Positions 36,994 through 48,529 of a stretch of DNA of 64,000 nt are shown here, piece after piece. Below the pieces are notes generated by a model. The model searched no databases and was not told the origin of the DNA. It saw nothing but the letters and a program-made list of their open reading frames with translations. How positions within the stretch are numbered: position 1 is the stretch's first letter; every line of letters begins with the position of its first letter. A program made the position numbers and the translations under genes. The stretch spans positions 1,488,001 through 1,552,000 of the forward strand of contig NZ_CP038213.1 of the NCBI RefSeq assembly GCF_004526345.1, read 5' to 3'. The stretch comes from Ornithinimicrobium flavum. GTDB taxonomy: Bacteria > Actinomycetota > Actinomycetes > Actinomycetales > Dermatophilaceae.

Positions 36994-37131
36994 ATGGCCG
37001 ACAAGTCCCCGCGCAACTCCATGTCCAAGAAGTCCGGCAAGTCGATCAAGGAGAAGCGGGCCGACAAGCGCGCCCAGGGAGAGTCGTCGTCGTCGCAGGT
37101 CGAGAAGGCGATCCACCCCAAGAAGCACTGA
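36994..37131 (+). CDS. Small basic conserved protein
   Basis: A 45-residue, highly charged protein, MADKSPRNSMSKKSGKSIKE followed by KRADKRAQGESS, ending EKAIHPKKH. Similar short Lys/Ser-rich proteins are found in many actinomycetes; their role is unknown. The ATG at 36994 is convincing because the frame is strongly codon-biased. Its stop is one base before the GTG of the next gene, so the two are probably cotranslated. Confidence 0.65.
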   Translation: MADKSPRNSMSKKSGKSIKEKRADKRAQGESSSSQVEKAIHPKKH

Positions 37132-37132
37132 C

Positions 37133-38287
37133 GTGGCGCTGCTCACGGTCGGCGTCATGGCCCGCTCCCGCAAGGAGAACGAGCACCGGCTGCCGATCCA
37201 CCCCGAGCACCTGCACGCGGTCGACGAGGACCTCCGCTCCCAGCTCTTCCTCGAGCAGGGGTATGGCGTGCCCTTCGGCATGTCCGACGATGCTCTGGCG
37301 GGCCTGGTCGGGGGAGTGCGGACGCGCGAGGAGCTGATCGCGGAGTGCGACGTCATCCTGCTGCCGAAGGTGCAGGCCGAGGACCTGGCGGAACTGCGGG
37401 ACGGGCAGGTGGTCTGGGGCTGGCCGCACTGCGTCCAGGACGCCGGGATCACCCAGGAGGCGGTCGACCGGCGTCAGACGCTCATCGCGTTCGAGGCGAT
37501 GAACCACTGGTCGCGCGGCGGCAACCACCTGCTGCACGTCTTCCACAAGAACAACGAGCTGGCCGGTTACTGCTCGGTGCTGCACGCCCTGCAGCTCATC
37601 GGGTCGACCGGCAGCTACGGCCGCAAGCGGCGCGCGGTCGTCATCGGCTTCGGGGCCACGGCCCGCGGTGCCGTGACCGCGCTGAGCGCCCTCGGGGTCG
37701 CAGACGTCCGGGTGCTGACCCAGCGCAAGGTGGCTGCGGTCGCCTCACCGATCCACTCCGTCGACATCGTCCACGTCGACCAGGACGAGGACCCGGCGCT
37801 GACGACCGTCGTGACCACCGAGGGCCGGGTGCCGCTGGCGCCCTACCTCGCCGACAACGACATCGTCGTCAACTGCGTGCTGCAGGACACGGCTGCGCCG
37901 TGGACCTTCCTCACCGAGGACGACCTGAGGCTGTTCCGGTCGGGGAGCCTGGTGGTGGACGTCTCGTGCGACGAGGGGATGGGCTTCTCCTGGGCCCGGC
38001 CGACGACGTTCGAGGACCCGACCTTCGTCGTGGGCGACAACGTCACCTACTACGCCGTCGACCACAGCCCGTCCTACCTGTGGGGCTCGGCGACGTGGGA
38101 GATCAGCCTGGCGCTGCTGCCGCACCTGCGCACGGTCCTGTCCGGCCCGGGCGCATGGGAGGCCGAGCCGACGGTCGGCCGCGCGGTCGAGATCCAGGAC
38201 GGGCAGATCCGCAACCCGGCGATCCTGGCGTTCCAGGGCCGCGAAGCCACCTACCCGCACCGACGCCAGGCCGACAGCACCAGCTAG
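37133..38287 (+). CDS. N5-(carboxyethyl)ornithine synthase-like alanine-dehydrogenase-fold enzyme
   Basis: A 384-residue enzyme of the alanine dehydrogenase/PNT fold. The N-terminal domain has the family start LLTVGVMARSRKENEHRLPI and then HPEHL. The NAD-binding domain has AVVIGFGATARGAVTALSAL, followed by VNCVLQD and VDVSCDEGMGFSWARPTTFE. Homologs are named N5-(carboxyethyl)ornithine synthases, which reductively join pyruvate to ornithine or lysine with NADPH. The product here is inferred from that similarity. GTG 37133 is used because it includes the first beta strand. A PaiB-like gene follows after 31 bases. Confidence 0.75.
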   Translation: MALLTVGVMARSRKENEHRLPIHPEHLHAVDEDLRSQLFLEQGYGVPFGMSDDALAGLVGGVRTREELIAECDVILLPKVQAEDLAELRDGQVVWGWPHCVQDAGITQEAVDRRQTLIAFEAMNHWSRGGNHLLHVFHKNNELAGYCSVLHALQLIGSTGSYGRKRRAVVIGFGATARGAVTALSALGVADVRVLTQRKVAAVASPIHSVDIVHVDQDEDPALTTVVTTEGRVPLAPYLADNDIVVNCVLQDTAAPWTFLTEDDLRLFRSGSLVVDVSCDEGMGFSWARPTTFEDPTFVVGDNVTYYAVDHSPSYLWGSATWEISLALLPHLRTVLSGPGAWEAEPTVGRAVEIQDGQIRNPAILAFQGREATYPHRRQADSTS

Positions 38288-38318
38288 TGGTGCCCGAGGA
38301 CGACGACGGAGGCCCGGG

Positions 38319-38939
38319 ATGCGGCATACCCCGCACTATCTGATGACCGACCCCGAGGAGGTCCGGCGGCTGATCCGGGCCCACCCGTGGGCGACGATCG
38401 TCTCGCCGGTGAGCACCGGGCTGGTCGCCTCGCACTACCCGGTCATCCTCGACGAGAGTGCCGACGGCCCGGGCATCACGATCCTCAGTCACGTCGGGCG
38501 CCCGGACGACCGGCTGCACGAGCTGGGGCGGCACGAGATCCTGGTCATCGTGCAGGGGCCGCACGACTACGTCTCGCCCAGCTGGTATGCCCCCGGCGAC
38601 CTCGTGCCGACCTGGAACCACGTGACGGCGCACCTTTACGGGAGGCCCGAGGTCCTCGACGAGGAGGAGAACTACGCGGCGCTCTCTCTCCTGACCGACC
38701 ACTTCGAGAAGGGCCGATCTGGTGGTCGCTCGCTCGCCGAGGACGAGCCGGCCACCCGGCGGGAGGCCAGGGGAGCGGTGAGCTTCCGGATGCGGGTCGA
38801 CCGGTTCGACGCCCGCGCCAAGCTCAGCCAGAACAAGGCGCCTGAGGTCGTGGACCACGTCATCGAGCATGTGGGGGAGGACAACCCCAACCTGGCGGAC
38901 GAGATGCGGCGTGTCCGTGAGACTTCCCGCGGGGAGTGA
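38319..38939 (+). CDS. PaiB-like FMN-binding negative regulator, copy 3
   Basis: A 206-residue intact PaiB-family protein, MRHTPHYLMTDPEEVRRLIR to a C-terminal VRETSRGE. It differs from copy 2 by scattered substitutions (for example RAHPWATIVSPVSTG and GPHDYVSPSWYAPGD) and shares only the immediate ribosome-binding region (ACGACGACGGAGG) upstream. It is probably cotranscribed with the carboxyethylornithine-synthase-like gene. Three copies of one PaiB lineage within 32 kb is unusual. Confidence 0.87.
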   Translation: MRHTPHYLMTDPEEVRRLIRAHPWATIVSPVSTGLVASHYPVILDESADGPGITILSHVGRPDDRLHELGRHEILVIVQGPHDYVSPSWYAPGDLVPTWNHVTAHLYGRPEVLDEEENYAALSLLTDHFEKGRSGGRSLAEDEPATRREARGAVSFRMRVDRFDARAKLSQNKAPEVVDHVIEHVGEDNPNLADEMRRVRETSRGE

Positions 38940-39118
38940 CTTCGCCACGTGACGGTCGGCAGGTGACTCGCCGCTGCCCAAGAGAATGCCTATGGAGGGG
39001 TAGCGCCCGGGAGTTGCCGGAGCGACGTCGAGGCCCGCCAGGTCGCGTTGCGGGCTGATCACCCGCGCCTCAGCCACGTCGCGCGCTCACCCTCAGGGGG
39101 TCTGTCAGTGGCGAGTCA

Positions 39119-39130
39119 TACATTTGTCCT
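39119..39130 (+). promoter_or_regulatory. Leaderless -10 box of DUF222 gene 1
   Basis: TACATT at 39119-39124, then TGTCCT, then ATG at 39131. The same 15-base arrangement (TACATTTGTCCTATG) precedes the second DUF222 gene at 62027-62041. Confidence 0.55.
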
Positions 39131-40465
39131 ATGGGGGAGAGATGGAACGGGGAGGTGCTCCGGACCACCGCGGGGGCGGTGCTGGAGGGTCGGCCCCCGG
39201 TGCCCCGGATGCCGGGGGAGCGGGTGGTGGGGTGCCTGCGGGAGGCCGGTCGGGAGGCGACGTTCGCGGACCTGGCGGCCCAGGAGGTCGGGCTCGTCCA
39301 GGACGCCGACCTGGCGTCCGGGCTGGAGCTGGTCGCGACGGTGGCATCCGCGCTGGAGCGGGCCCGGGTGCGGATGGCCTGCGAGGCCGCGGCGCGAGGG
39401 CTGCACACCGAGCAGGGCATGAGCCTGGCCGACTGGCTGGCGCTTCGATGCCCCGACCTGGCCCGTCCGGTGCTGCACGACCTGGTCCGGGTCGCCCAGG
39501 CGGGGCAGGAGGCGGTGCACGAGCCCCTCATCGACGGTCTGCTGACGAGAGGTATGCCGCTGGCGCGGGCGGCGAGGCTGCACCGGGCACTGACCCGGGT
39601 GCGGGGGGCGCTGGGGCCCGAGGGCTACGGGAGCGCGGTGGAGCTGCTGGCCGACGCGGGGTGCAACCCGGTCTTCGAGGACGCCGACGTCGGGAAGATC
39701 GTGACCCAGCTGGTGCGGGTGTGCCTGCCGGAGAAGGACCACGAGGAGCGGGCACGGGCGAAGCGCGAGCTGCGGGACGTGCACGAGTCGTCCCTGGCCG
39801 ACGGGTCGGTGCGGCGGATCATCTGGACCTTCGGCGACGACGCTGACTACGAGGCGGTCCGGGCGATCCTGCGATCACCGCTGGCGGCGCCCGCGTCGCG
39901 GGAGGAAGTCGAGGCCACCGGCGAGGAGGACCGGCGGACCCCGGGCCAGCGGCGCTACGACGCCCTGCTGACGGTGGTGCGCCGCGGGGTGGCCGGCACC
40001 GAGGGTCAGCCCACGACGGCGAAGGCGACGCTGCTGGTGACGATGGACCTGCAGACCCTGCAGCGCAGCCTGGCAGAGGCCGGTGGCGAGCTGCCCGGCT
40101 GCGGCGCGACCGTCGAGGGGGCATCGGTCAGCGCGGAGTCGATCCGCCGGCTGGCGTGCGAGGCCGACATCATCCCGATGGTCCTGGGTGGGGCCTCCGA
40201 GGTGCTCGACCAGGGGCGTAGCAAGAGACTGGTCACCCCGGGGCAACGGATCCGGTTGGCAGTCCGGGACGGCGGGTGCACGATCCCCGGGTGCACGGTG
40301 CCCGCGACCTGGTGCGACGCCCACCACATCGTGGCCTGGGCCAACGGTGGCCGGTCCGACCTCGACAACTACGCCCTGCTCTGCGAGCGGCACCACACCT
40401 GGGTCCACCAGCGGGGGTTGACTGCGACGGTGCTCGAGGACTGCGTCATGTGGCACCTCAGATGA
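39131..40465 (+). CDS. DUF222/13E12-repeat family HNH endonuclease, copy 1
   Basis: A 444-residue protein of the mycobacterial REP13E12 type. The N-terminal helical DUF222 domain (GREATFADLAAQEVGLVQDA, ARVRMACEAAARGLHTEQGM) is followed by a C-terminal HNH zinc nuclease: CTIPGCTVPATWCDAHHIVA (about residues 377-396), then GRSDLDNYALLCERHHTWVH, with the CxxC, DAHH, and CxxHH residues. Related genes are widely scattered as repeats, and in Mycobacterium tuberculosis they are integration sites for the phiRv1 prophage. The copy at 62039 is very similar and in the same orientation. The physiological target is unknown. Confidence 0.9.
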   Translation: MGERWNGEVLRTTAGAVLEGRPPVPRMPGERVVGCLREAGREATFADLAAQEVGLVQDADLASGLELVATVASALERARVRMACEAAARGLHTEQGMSLADWLALRCPDLARPVLHDLVRVAQAGQEAVHEPLIDGLLTRGMPLARAARLHRALTRVRGALGPEGYGSAVELLADAGCNPVFEDADVGKIVTQLVRVCLPEKDHEERARAKRELRDVHESSLADGSVRRIIWTFGDDADYEAVRAILRSPLAAPASREEVEATGEEDRRTPGQRRYDALLTVVRRGVAGTEGQPTTAKATLLVTMDLQTLQRSLAEAGGELPGCGATVEGASVSAESIRRLACEADIIPMVLGGASEVLDQGRSKRLVTPGQRIRLAVRDGGCTIPGCTVPATWCDAHHIVAWANGGRSDLDNYALLCERHHTWVHQRGLTATVLEDCVMWHLR

Positions 40466-40477
40466 CCCTGCTCCGCA

Positions 40478-40496
40478 CCGGCCCCAGCGGGGCCGG
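40478..40496. terminator. Terminator-like hairpin after DUF222 gene 1
   Basis: An 8-bp GC stem (CCGGCCCC / GGGGCCGG) around AGC, 13 bases after the stop, without a T tract. An equivalent stem follows the second DUF222 gene at 63395-63415. Confidence 0.5.
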
Positions 40497-40569
40497 CGCA
40501 GCAGCATGCCCGGCCGCGTGAACGGGGACAGGTAGTTGCTGATCCCGACGTGTGCACGAAGATAGGCCC

Positions 40570-41955
40570 GTGGATCAGCACGAGCTTCTCATCCGTCACG
40601 CCGTCGCCTGGGCCGACAAGCGCAAGCAGCCGCTCGACCGTGAACTCCTCGAGACGGTCCTCAACCTGCGCGACTTCCACGACGCGACCGCGCCGCAGGA
40701 GTGGCCGGCGGGCAGCGCCGAGCACCTCATGCTCGTCCGCTGGCCCTCCCACGGGCCCTCCGGCGTGCCCGACGTCGACCGGCTCGCCGAGACGCTGGAC
40801 AGCTTCTGGCGGTTCCTGCGCGGCACCGGCCGGATGGCGTCCTCCTCGGCCGATCCCCGCGAGCTGGCGAAGGAGGCGCGGCGTGCGGCGCCGCGCATGC
40901 CGGACGCCTGCGCCGACCCGACGCGGCACGGTGCGGCGAAGTCACTGGTGGAGTTCGGCGAGAGCATCGGGCTGTCGCTCGACGGCGCCGGGTCGATGGA
41001 GGAGCTCAACCAGCGGATGCAGCAGATCATGGAGGCGTGGAACGCGCTGCCCGACGACCAGCGGATGGCCATGTCCCCCTCCTCAGCGCACCAGGGGAGC
41101 CTGCGCGGGATGGCGGCCACCGACCTCATGGCCTCTCTCCTGGCGGGCGACGACGATGTCGACGACGTCTTCGGCCTCGGGGACGAGGACGGCAACATCC
41201 CCTTCGCCGACGTCCCGGAGGTCGCCGCCGACGTGCGGGCGGCGCCGTTCGTGCAGCAGTGCCGGCGCCTGGTCGAGTGGGTGGGGGAGCGGGGCCGGGA
41301 GATCACGCCCAAGCAGGTGCTGCGCCTGGCCCCCGCCCGCGAGGCGTACGACCGGCTCGGGCTCGGCGAGTGGGAGCGCGAGGGTGCGCGGCTGGCCTAC
41401 GGCGACCTGGTGGCCGAGTTGCCGCCGGAGGCGCAGGAACGCTGGACGGCGACGGCGACGACGCGAGAGTCCTTCCGCAGCGCGGCGGACTGCCGCCCCC
41501 TGGACCGGCTGTGGACGGCCTGCCTCGAGGCGGGCGTGATCGAGCTGAGCCGCACCCGGGCCTACGCCGCCTGGGACGAGCCCAGCTCCGACGAGGAGTG
41601 GCGCCATCTCGGCGTCGTCCTGGCCAGCGCCGTGATGATCCATGCCGCCCCGGTCCGCCTGCCACCGCTGATGGGGGCGTTGCTGCACCTGCTCGACCCC
41701 CAGCGACGCTCGCTGCCGCTCGCGGAGCTCGAGGAGTGGTGGTGGGACAGCCCGAAGAACTACCTGACCGAGCTCGGCTACCGCGACGAGAGGGCTCGCC
41801 TGCACAGCGACAGCGCCCTGCACCGGGCGCTGCACGAGATGGACGACCTGGGGGTATGGCGCAGGGATGGGGAGGCGCTGCTGCCCACCGCGCTCGGGCA
41901 CGACGTTGCCTTGATGGCTTCGACCCTCGTCGAGGAGGGCGTCATCGACTACTGA
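40570..41955 (+). CDS. Unknown protein, copy B of a duplicated family
   Basis: Full-length paralog of the protein at 7669-9051, about 461 residues. GTG 40570 is chosen because homology between the copies begins at GGCCCGTGGATCA just there, though an upstream GTG at 40552 is possible. The same landmarks are kept: IRHAVAWADKRKQPLDREL, SMEELNQRMQQIMEAWNALP, WVGERGREITPKQVLRLAPA, LSRTRAYAAWDEPSSDEEWR, and the WWW motif in LEEWWWDSPKNYL. The acidic loop (AGDDDVDDVFG) and one internal insertion differ. No enzyme motif is seen. The neighbours differ from those of copy A, so only the gene itself was duplicated. Confidence 0.85.
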   Translation: MDQHELLIRHAVAWADKRKQPLDRELLETVLNLRDFHDATAPQEWPAGSAEHLMLVRWPSHGPSGVPDVDRLAETLDSFWRFLRGTGRMASSSADPRELAKEARRAAPRMPDACADPTRHGAAKSLVEFGESIGLSLDGAGSMEELNQRMQQIMEAWNALPDDQRMAMSPSSAHQGSLRGMAATDLMASLLAGDDDVDDVFGLGDEDGNIPFADVPEVAADVRAAPFVQQCRRLVEWVGERGREITPKQVLRLAPAREAYDRLGLGEWEREGARLAYGDLVAELPPEAQERWTATATTRESFRSAADCRPLDRLWTACLEAGVIELSRTRAYAAWDEPSSDEEWRHLGVVLASAVMIHAAPVRLPPLMGALLHLLDPQRRSLPLAELEEWWWDSPKNYLTELGYRDERARLHSDSALHRALHEMDDLGVWRRDGEALLPTALGHDVALMASTLVEEGVIDY

Positions 41956-42029
41956 ACGTCAGGTCGTCGGATCGGCAGGTCGGCAGGTCGTCTGGTCGGC
42001 AGGGCCGGAGGCATCCCCGGTCCCGCGCG

Positions 42030-43094
42030 TCACCGACGGACGTCGTCACCTCGCAGCGCAGACCGCAGGAGCGTCGCCACCTGCTCCTCGCTCACCGGCT
42101 CAGGGTTGGACCCCGGGATCGCCACCGTCGCCAGCTCGGCGGCCAGATCCACGTCGTCCTCGGTGAGGCCGAGCTCGCCGAGCGACCCGGGCGCACCCAC
42201 CTCCCGGGCGAGATCCCACAACCCGGCGGCAGCGTCGGGGGTGCCGAGGGCCTCGGCGATGCGGGACGCGGAGTCCGGGTCCGCGGGCGCGTTGTAGGCC
42301 ACGACGTACGGCAGCACCACGGCGTGGGTCTGGGCGTGGGGCAGGTTGAAGGTCCCGCCGAGGACGTGGCAGATCTTGTGGTGCATCCCGGCCCCCGCCG
42401 AGGCCAGGGCCACCCCGGAGAGGTAGGTGCCGTAGAGCACCTGCTCGTGTGCGCGCAGGTCCTCGGCATCGGCGCGGAGGCCGCGCAGCCCCGGGACCAG
42501 CGCGCGCATCCCCTCGCCGGCCAGGGCTCCGTTGATGGGGTCGGCGCGCGGGGCCCACAGGCTGTCCACGGCGTGGGCCAGGGCGTTCAGCCCGGAGTGG
42601 GCCGCGAGGTCGGGCGGCAGGCCCTGGGTCAGCGTCGCGTCGTAGACCACCACCCGCGGCAGCACACGGGGGTCGGTCCCGGTGGTCTTGCGCTCGTCCT
42701 GCGTCATCCCCCAGATGTCGGTCGCCTCCGACCCGGAGAAGGTGGTAGGCACCGCGACGACGGGCAGCCCGGTGTCCCGGGCGACGATCTTGGCCAGCCC
42801 GGTGGCCGAGCCGCCGCCGATGGCGACGACCGCGTCCGCGTCCACCTCCCGGGCGAGCGCGACCGCCGCGCGGGCCCGCTCCGCCGGCACGTGCTGGACG
42901 ACCTCGCCGATGTGGCCCGCGACGTCGAGCTCCGTGGAGATCTCGTCCACGACCTGGTCCGCGTGACTGCCGCCGACGAGCAGTGGCCGTGAGGCCCCCA
43001 GGTCCCGCAGCGCGGCGGCGATGTTCGTCGCGGCCGCCCCGGCGCCGAAGAGCACCCGCTGCCCCAGGGTGGTGTGGTCGAACCTGATCTCCAT
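42030..43094 (-). CDS. Maleylacetate reductase (iron-containing alcohol dehydrogenase family)
   Basis: A 354-residue enzyme that reduces maleylacetate to 3-oxoadipate, joining hydroquinone or hydroxyquinol routes to the 3-oxoadipate pathway. Motifs are VVAIGGGSATGLAKIVA (nucleotide binding), VVAVPTTFSGSEATDIWGMT, HSGLNALAHAVDSLW and GMHHKICHVLGGTFNLPHAQ, which contains the metal/substrate histidines. ATG 43094 has GGGAGAGGATCGT before it and matches the family start; ATG 43133 overlaps the upstream stop and is an alternative. It is the last gene of a three-gene cluster with an alpha/beta hydrolase and a VOC dioxygenase. Confidence 0.88.
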   Translation of the reverse strand: MEIRFDHTTLGQRVLFGAGAAATNIAAALRDLGASRPLLVGGSHADQVVDEISTELDVAGHIGEVVQHVPAERARAAVALAREVDADAVVAIGGGSATGLAKIVARDTGLPVVAVPTTFSGSEATDIWGMTQDERKTTGTDPRVLPRVVVYDATLTQGLPPDLAAHSGLNALAHAVDSLWAPRADPINGALAGEGMRALVPGLRGLRADAEDLRAHEQVLYGTYLSGVALASAGAGMHHKICHVLGGTFNLPHAQTHAVVLPYVVAYNAPADPDSASRIAEALGTPDAAAGLWDLAREVGAPGSLGELGLTEDDVDLAAELATVAIPGSNPEPVSEEQVATLLRSALRGDDVRR

Positions 43095-43129
43095 ACGATC
43101 CTCTCCCTCGTGCCGCACCGGCGGTGCGG

Positions 43130-43813
43130 TCATCGGCCGGCCGTGGCACTGACGGTATGCCGCAGCAGCCGGGCGGTGAGCTCGGCCGCCGTGGCGGTGA
43201 CCTCGTGCTCGCTGCCCGGTTCGATCAGCGAGGTGAGCCGGGCGTCCAGGCTGCGCAGCCAGGCCTCGGTCTGAGCCATCCGGGTGCGGGGCACCCAGGG
43301 GTCAGCCTCGCACCCGGCCAGCAGGGCCGGCATACCGCCGAAGCTCCCGGAGAAGGAGACCGTCTCGTCCTCGGTCCCGACGTACCCCCCGGTGAGGAGC
43401 ACCAACCCGGCATACCTGGCGGGGTGCAGCAGCGCCCAGTGCGCCAGCAGGCACGCCCCCTGGGAGAAGCCGAGCAGCACCACCTTCTCCGGCGGGTATC
43501 CCGCGGCGGCGAGCCGGCCGAGGTGCGCGTCGACCGCCTCCAGCGACCAGGCGAGCCATGGGTCGTCATGAGGCCGTTCCTCCATGAAGCCGTACGGGTA
43601 CCACGTCCGCCCGGCCGCGGCCGGGGCGTGCCACCGCAGACCCTCCACGTCGAGGCGCTCGGCGAGGGCGTGCATGTCGGCGGGCGACTGGGTGCGGCCG
43701 TGCACCGCGAGCACGGCGACGGGTGCATCCTGCTCGCCCCAGCACTCCGCACCGGGGGCCAGGTGAGGGTTGTCGCCGGCCGGCGGTCGTGCCGCTGCCG
43801 CGGAGCTGGTCAC
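43130..43813 (-). CDS. Alpha/beta hydrolase (phospholipase/carboxylesterase type)
   Basis: A 227-residue hydrolase. The strand/oxyanion region AVLAVHGRTQSPADMHALAE, the nucleophile elbow LLGFSQGACLLAHWALLHPA (Ser in GFSQG, about residue 116), an Asp near ADPWVPRT and a His near GSEHEVT form the triad. This is the short family that accompanies MhqO-type ring-cleaving dioxygenases. It may hydrolyse a ring-opened product or a lactone. GTG 43813 overlaps the dioxygenase stop (GTGA), and its stop overlaps a possible maleylacetate reductase start. Confidence 0.83.
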   Translation of the reverse strand: MTSSAAAARPPAGDNPHLAPGAECWGEQDAPVAVLAVHGRTQSPADMHALAERLDVEGLRWHAPAAAGRTWYPYGFMEERPHDDPWLAWSLEAVDAHLGRLAAAGYPPEKVVLLGFSQGACLLAHWALLHPARYAGLVLLTGGYVGTEDETVSFSGSFGGMPALLAGCEADPWVPRTRMAQTEAWLRSLDARLTSLIEPGSEHEVTATAAELTARLLRHTVSATAGR

Positions 43814-44736
43814 ACCTGGATCGGCTCGAGCTGGGACATGATCTGGCTGCGCTCGGACTCGAACTGGGGCGGCAGCATGAAGGCTTGGCCGAGCTCCTCG
43901 GGCGACTCGTCGCAGTCCCAGCCGCCCTCGCTGTGGGTCACGGCCAGCTCGAAGAGGGCACCGCCGGGCATCCGGACGTAGTGGGACTTGAAGTAGGTGC
44001 GGTCCTTGAGCTCGGAGATGTCGGTGTAGCCCGCACCCTCGATGTCGAACTTGACCTGCTCCTGGTTCTCCAGGTCCCCGAGGTTCCACGCGAAGTGGTG
44101 GTAGGTGCCCGCACCGAAGCGCCAGGTGCCCTGGTCGTCGGTGCGGTTGCCGCGCAGCTCGACCCAGTTGCCGTGCTTGGCGTCGCCGACCCGGAACCGG
44201 GCCAGGTCACCGTCCTCCTCGACGTCGCCGGCGAGGAAGAACGCCTCCTGGCCGAAGTCGACCGACCGGTCCTGGTCGTAGACGTGGATGCCGATGCCGT
44301 GGATGCCGTGGACCGCGTGCTCGCGGGTCACGCCCGCGGCCTCGTGGCCGACGCGGGGGTCGTCGTCGCTCTCGACGAACTGGTACTCGATCCCAGACGG
44401 GTGGGCGAAGGCGAGCCGGCGGGCGCCGAAGACCTCGATCGAGGAGCTGTCCACCTCGTGGTCGGCGAGCCGCTTGGCCCACCAGTCGAGCGAGCCGTGG
44501 GGGACGGCCAGGAGCACCTCGCGGGCCTGGTTGGTGCCGCGGCTGCCGTAGAGGTTGGCCTGCGCCCACGGGAACGTGGTGATGACCGAGGACGGGTCAC
44601 CCGCCGCGTTGGAGTAGTAGAGGTGGTAGACCGGCTTCGAGCCGTCGTAGAGCACCGTCTTCTTGATGAAGCGCATGCCCAGCACCTGCGTGTGGAAGTC
44701 GACGTCCTCCTGGGCGCCGGCGACCGAGAGCGTGAC
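43810..44736 (-). pseudogene. VOC-type ring-cleaving dioxygenase, 5' end deleted
   Basis: About 308 residues of a vicinal-oxygen-chelate dioxygenase (MhqO/LinE-like, hydroquinone cleavage). It has two glyoxalase modules, VTLSVAGAQEDVDFHTQVLG then MRFIKKTVLYDG, and HGIGIHVYDQDRSVDFGQEA, with late ligands in GTYHHFAWN and PGGALFELAVTH. The usual first 8-10 residues (ending in HH before VTLS) and a start codon are absent: at about 44736 the sequence becomes that of a GntR regulator on the opposite strand. One metal-ligand histidine is probably lost too. Downstream genes are intact, so the operon has lost its promoter as well. Confidence 0.75.
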
Positions 44737-44988
44737 TACGAGGCGCTCTTCGCCGGGGCGGCGAGCTCGGTGCTGCGCGAGGAGCTCGGGGTCGTCCAGG
44801 CGCGGGTGCGGGTGCTGTGCGCCTCCAGCCTGTCCGAGACCGGTCGCGGCGCGACGGCGATCCGCGAGCTCCGGGCCGTGGTCCAGGCGATCGTCGAGTG
44901 CGACGGACCCCGCGCCGCGGCTCTCATGCGCGAGCACATCGCCTTCGCCGCCGCCGCCACGCTGCGCACCCTCCCGCGTCCGGACTGA
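44731..44988 (+). pseudogene. GntR-family FCD-domain regulator, C-terminal fragment
   Basis: Encodes 85 residues, RDYEALFAGAASSVLREELG ... RVRVLCASSLSE ... ELRAVVQAIVECDGPRAAAL, MREHI and a stop. This is the last part of an FCD-type effector domain (the R...H...AI..GD...A...M..H pattern). The DNA-binding half and about 130 residues are missing. The fragment points away from the truncated dioxygenase, so a deletion of their shared promoter region removed both 5' ends. Confidence 0.65.
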
Positions 44989-45072
44989 GATCCGTGCAGG
45001 CTCACGCCCGCCGATCGGCATCGATACGCGCAGGGCATCAATCCGTACTCACTTTGTCTTGCGGCTGTCCTG

Positions 45073-45095
45073 ATTGATCTCTACCGTCGATCAAT
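45073..45095. promoter_or_regulatory. LysR-type operator ATTGATC-N9-GATCAAT
   Basis: A perfect 7-bp inverted repeat with a 9-bp spacer, 38 bases before the CatR-like start. It matches the T-N11-A layout of LysR boxes and probably binds that regulator to control itself and the cat operon. Confidence 0.6.
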
Positions 45096-45132
45096 GAAGC
45101 CGGATCGACCGGCCCCGGGACGGAGAGCGACG

Positions 45133-48202
<3,070 letters not shown>

Positions 48203-48231
48203 CGACGACCGACGTCGACGAAGGAGCCCGG

Positions 48232-48513
48232 ATGCTGTTCATGGTGCGTATGCAGGTCACCCTCCCGCCGGACCTCGACCCGGTCCGGCGGGAGGACCTG
48301 GTGGCCGCCGAGAGGAAGTACTCCCAGGGGCTGCAGGAGTCCGGCAAGATCGCCGCGATCTGGCGCGTCTCCGGACAGTTCGCCAACTACTGCCTCTTCG
48401 ACGTGGCCTCTCACGAGGAGCTCCACGAGTGCGTCTCCGGGCTGCCGATGTTCGCCTTCATCACCACCCAGGTGGAGGCGCTCAGCCGGCACCCGAACGC
48501 GATCGAGCGCTGA
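48232..48513 (+). CDS. catC: Muconolactone isomerase
   Basis: A 93-residue enzyme, normal for CatC, moving the double bond of muconolactone to give 3-oxoadipate enol-lactone. It starts MLFMVRMQVTLPPDLDPVRR with AAGGAGCCCGG upstream. Conserved segments are EKYSQG-like ERKYSQGLQESGKIAAIWRV and LFDVASHEELHECVSGLPMF. Next in line with catB-catA. Confidence 0.92.
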   Translation: MLFMVRMQVTLPPDLDPVRREDLVAAERKYSQGLQESGKIAAIWRVSGQFANYCLFDVASHEELHECVSGLPMFAFITTQVEALSRHPNAIER

Positions 48514-48529
48514 GGACGGAGACCGGGTG

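Noticed and set aside
41956-42005. GGTCGGCAGGTCGG-like short repeats
   Set aside because: Imperfect and short, in a gap between convergent genes; probably slippage-prone spacer.
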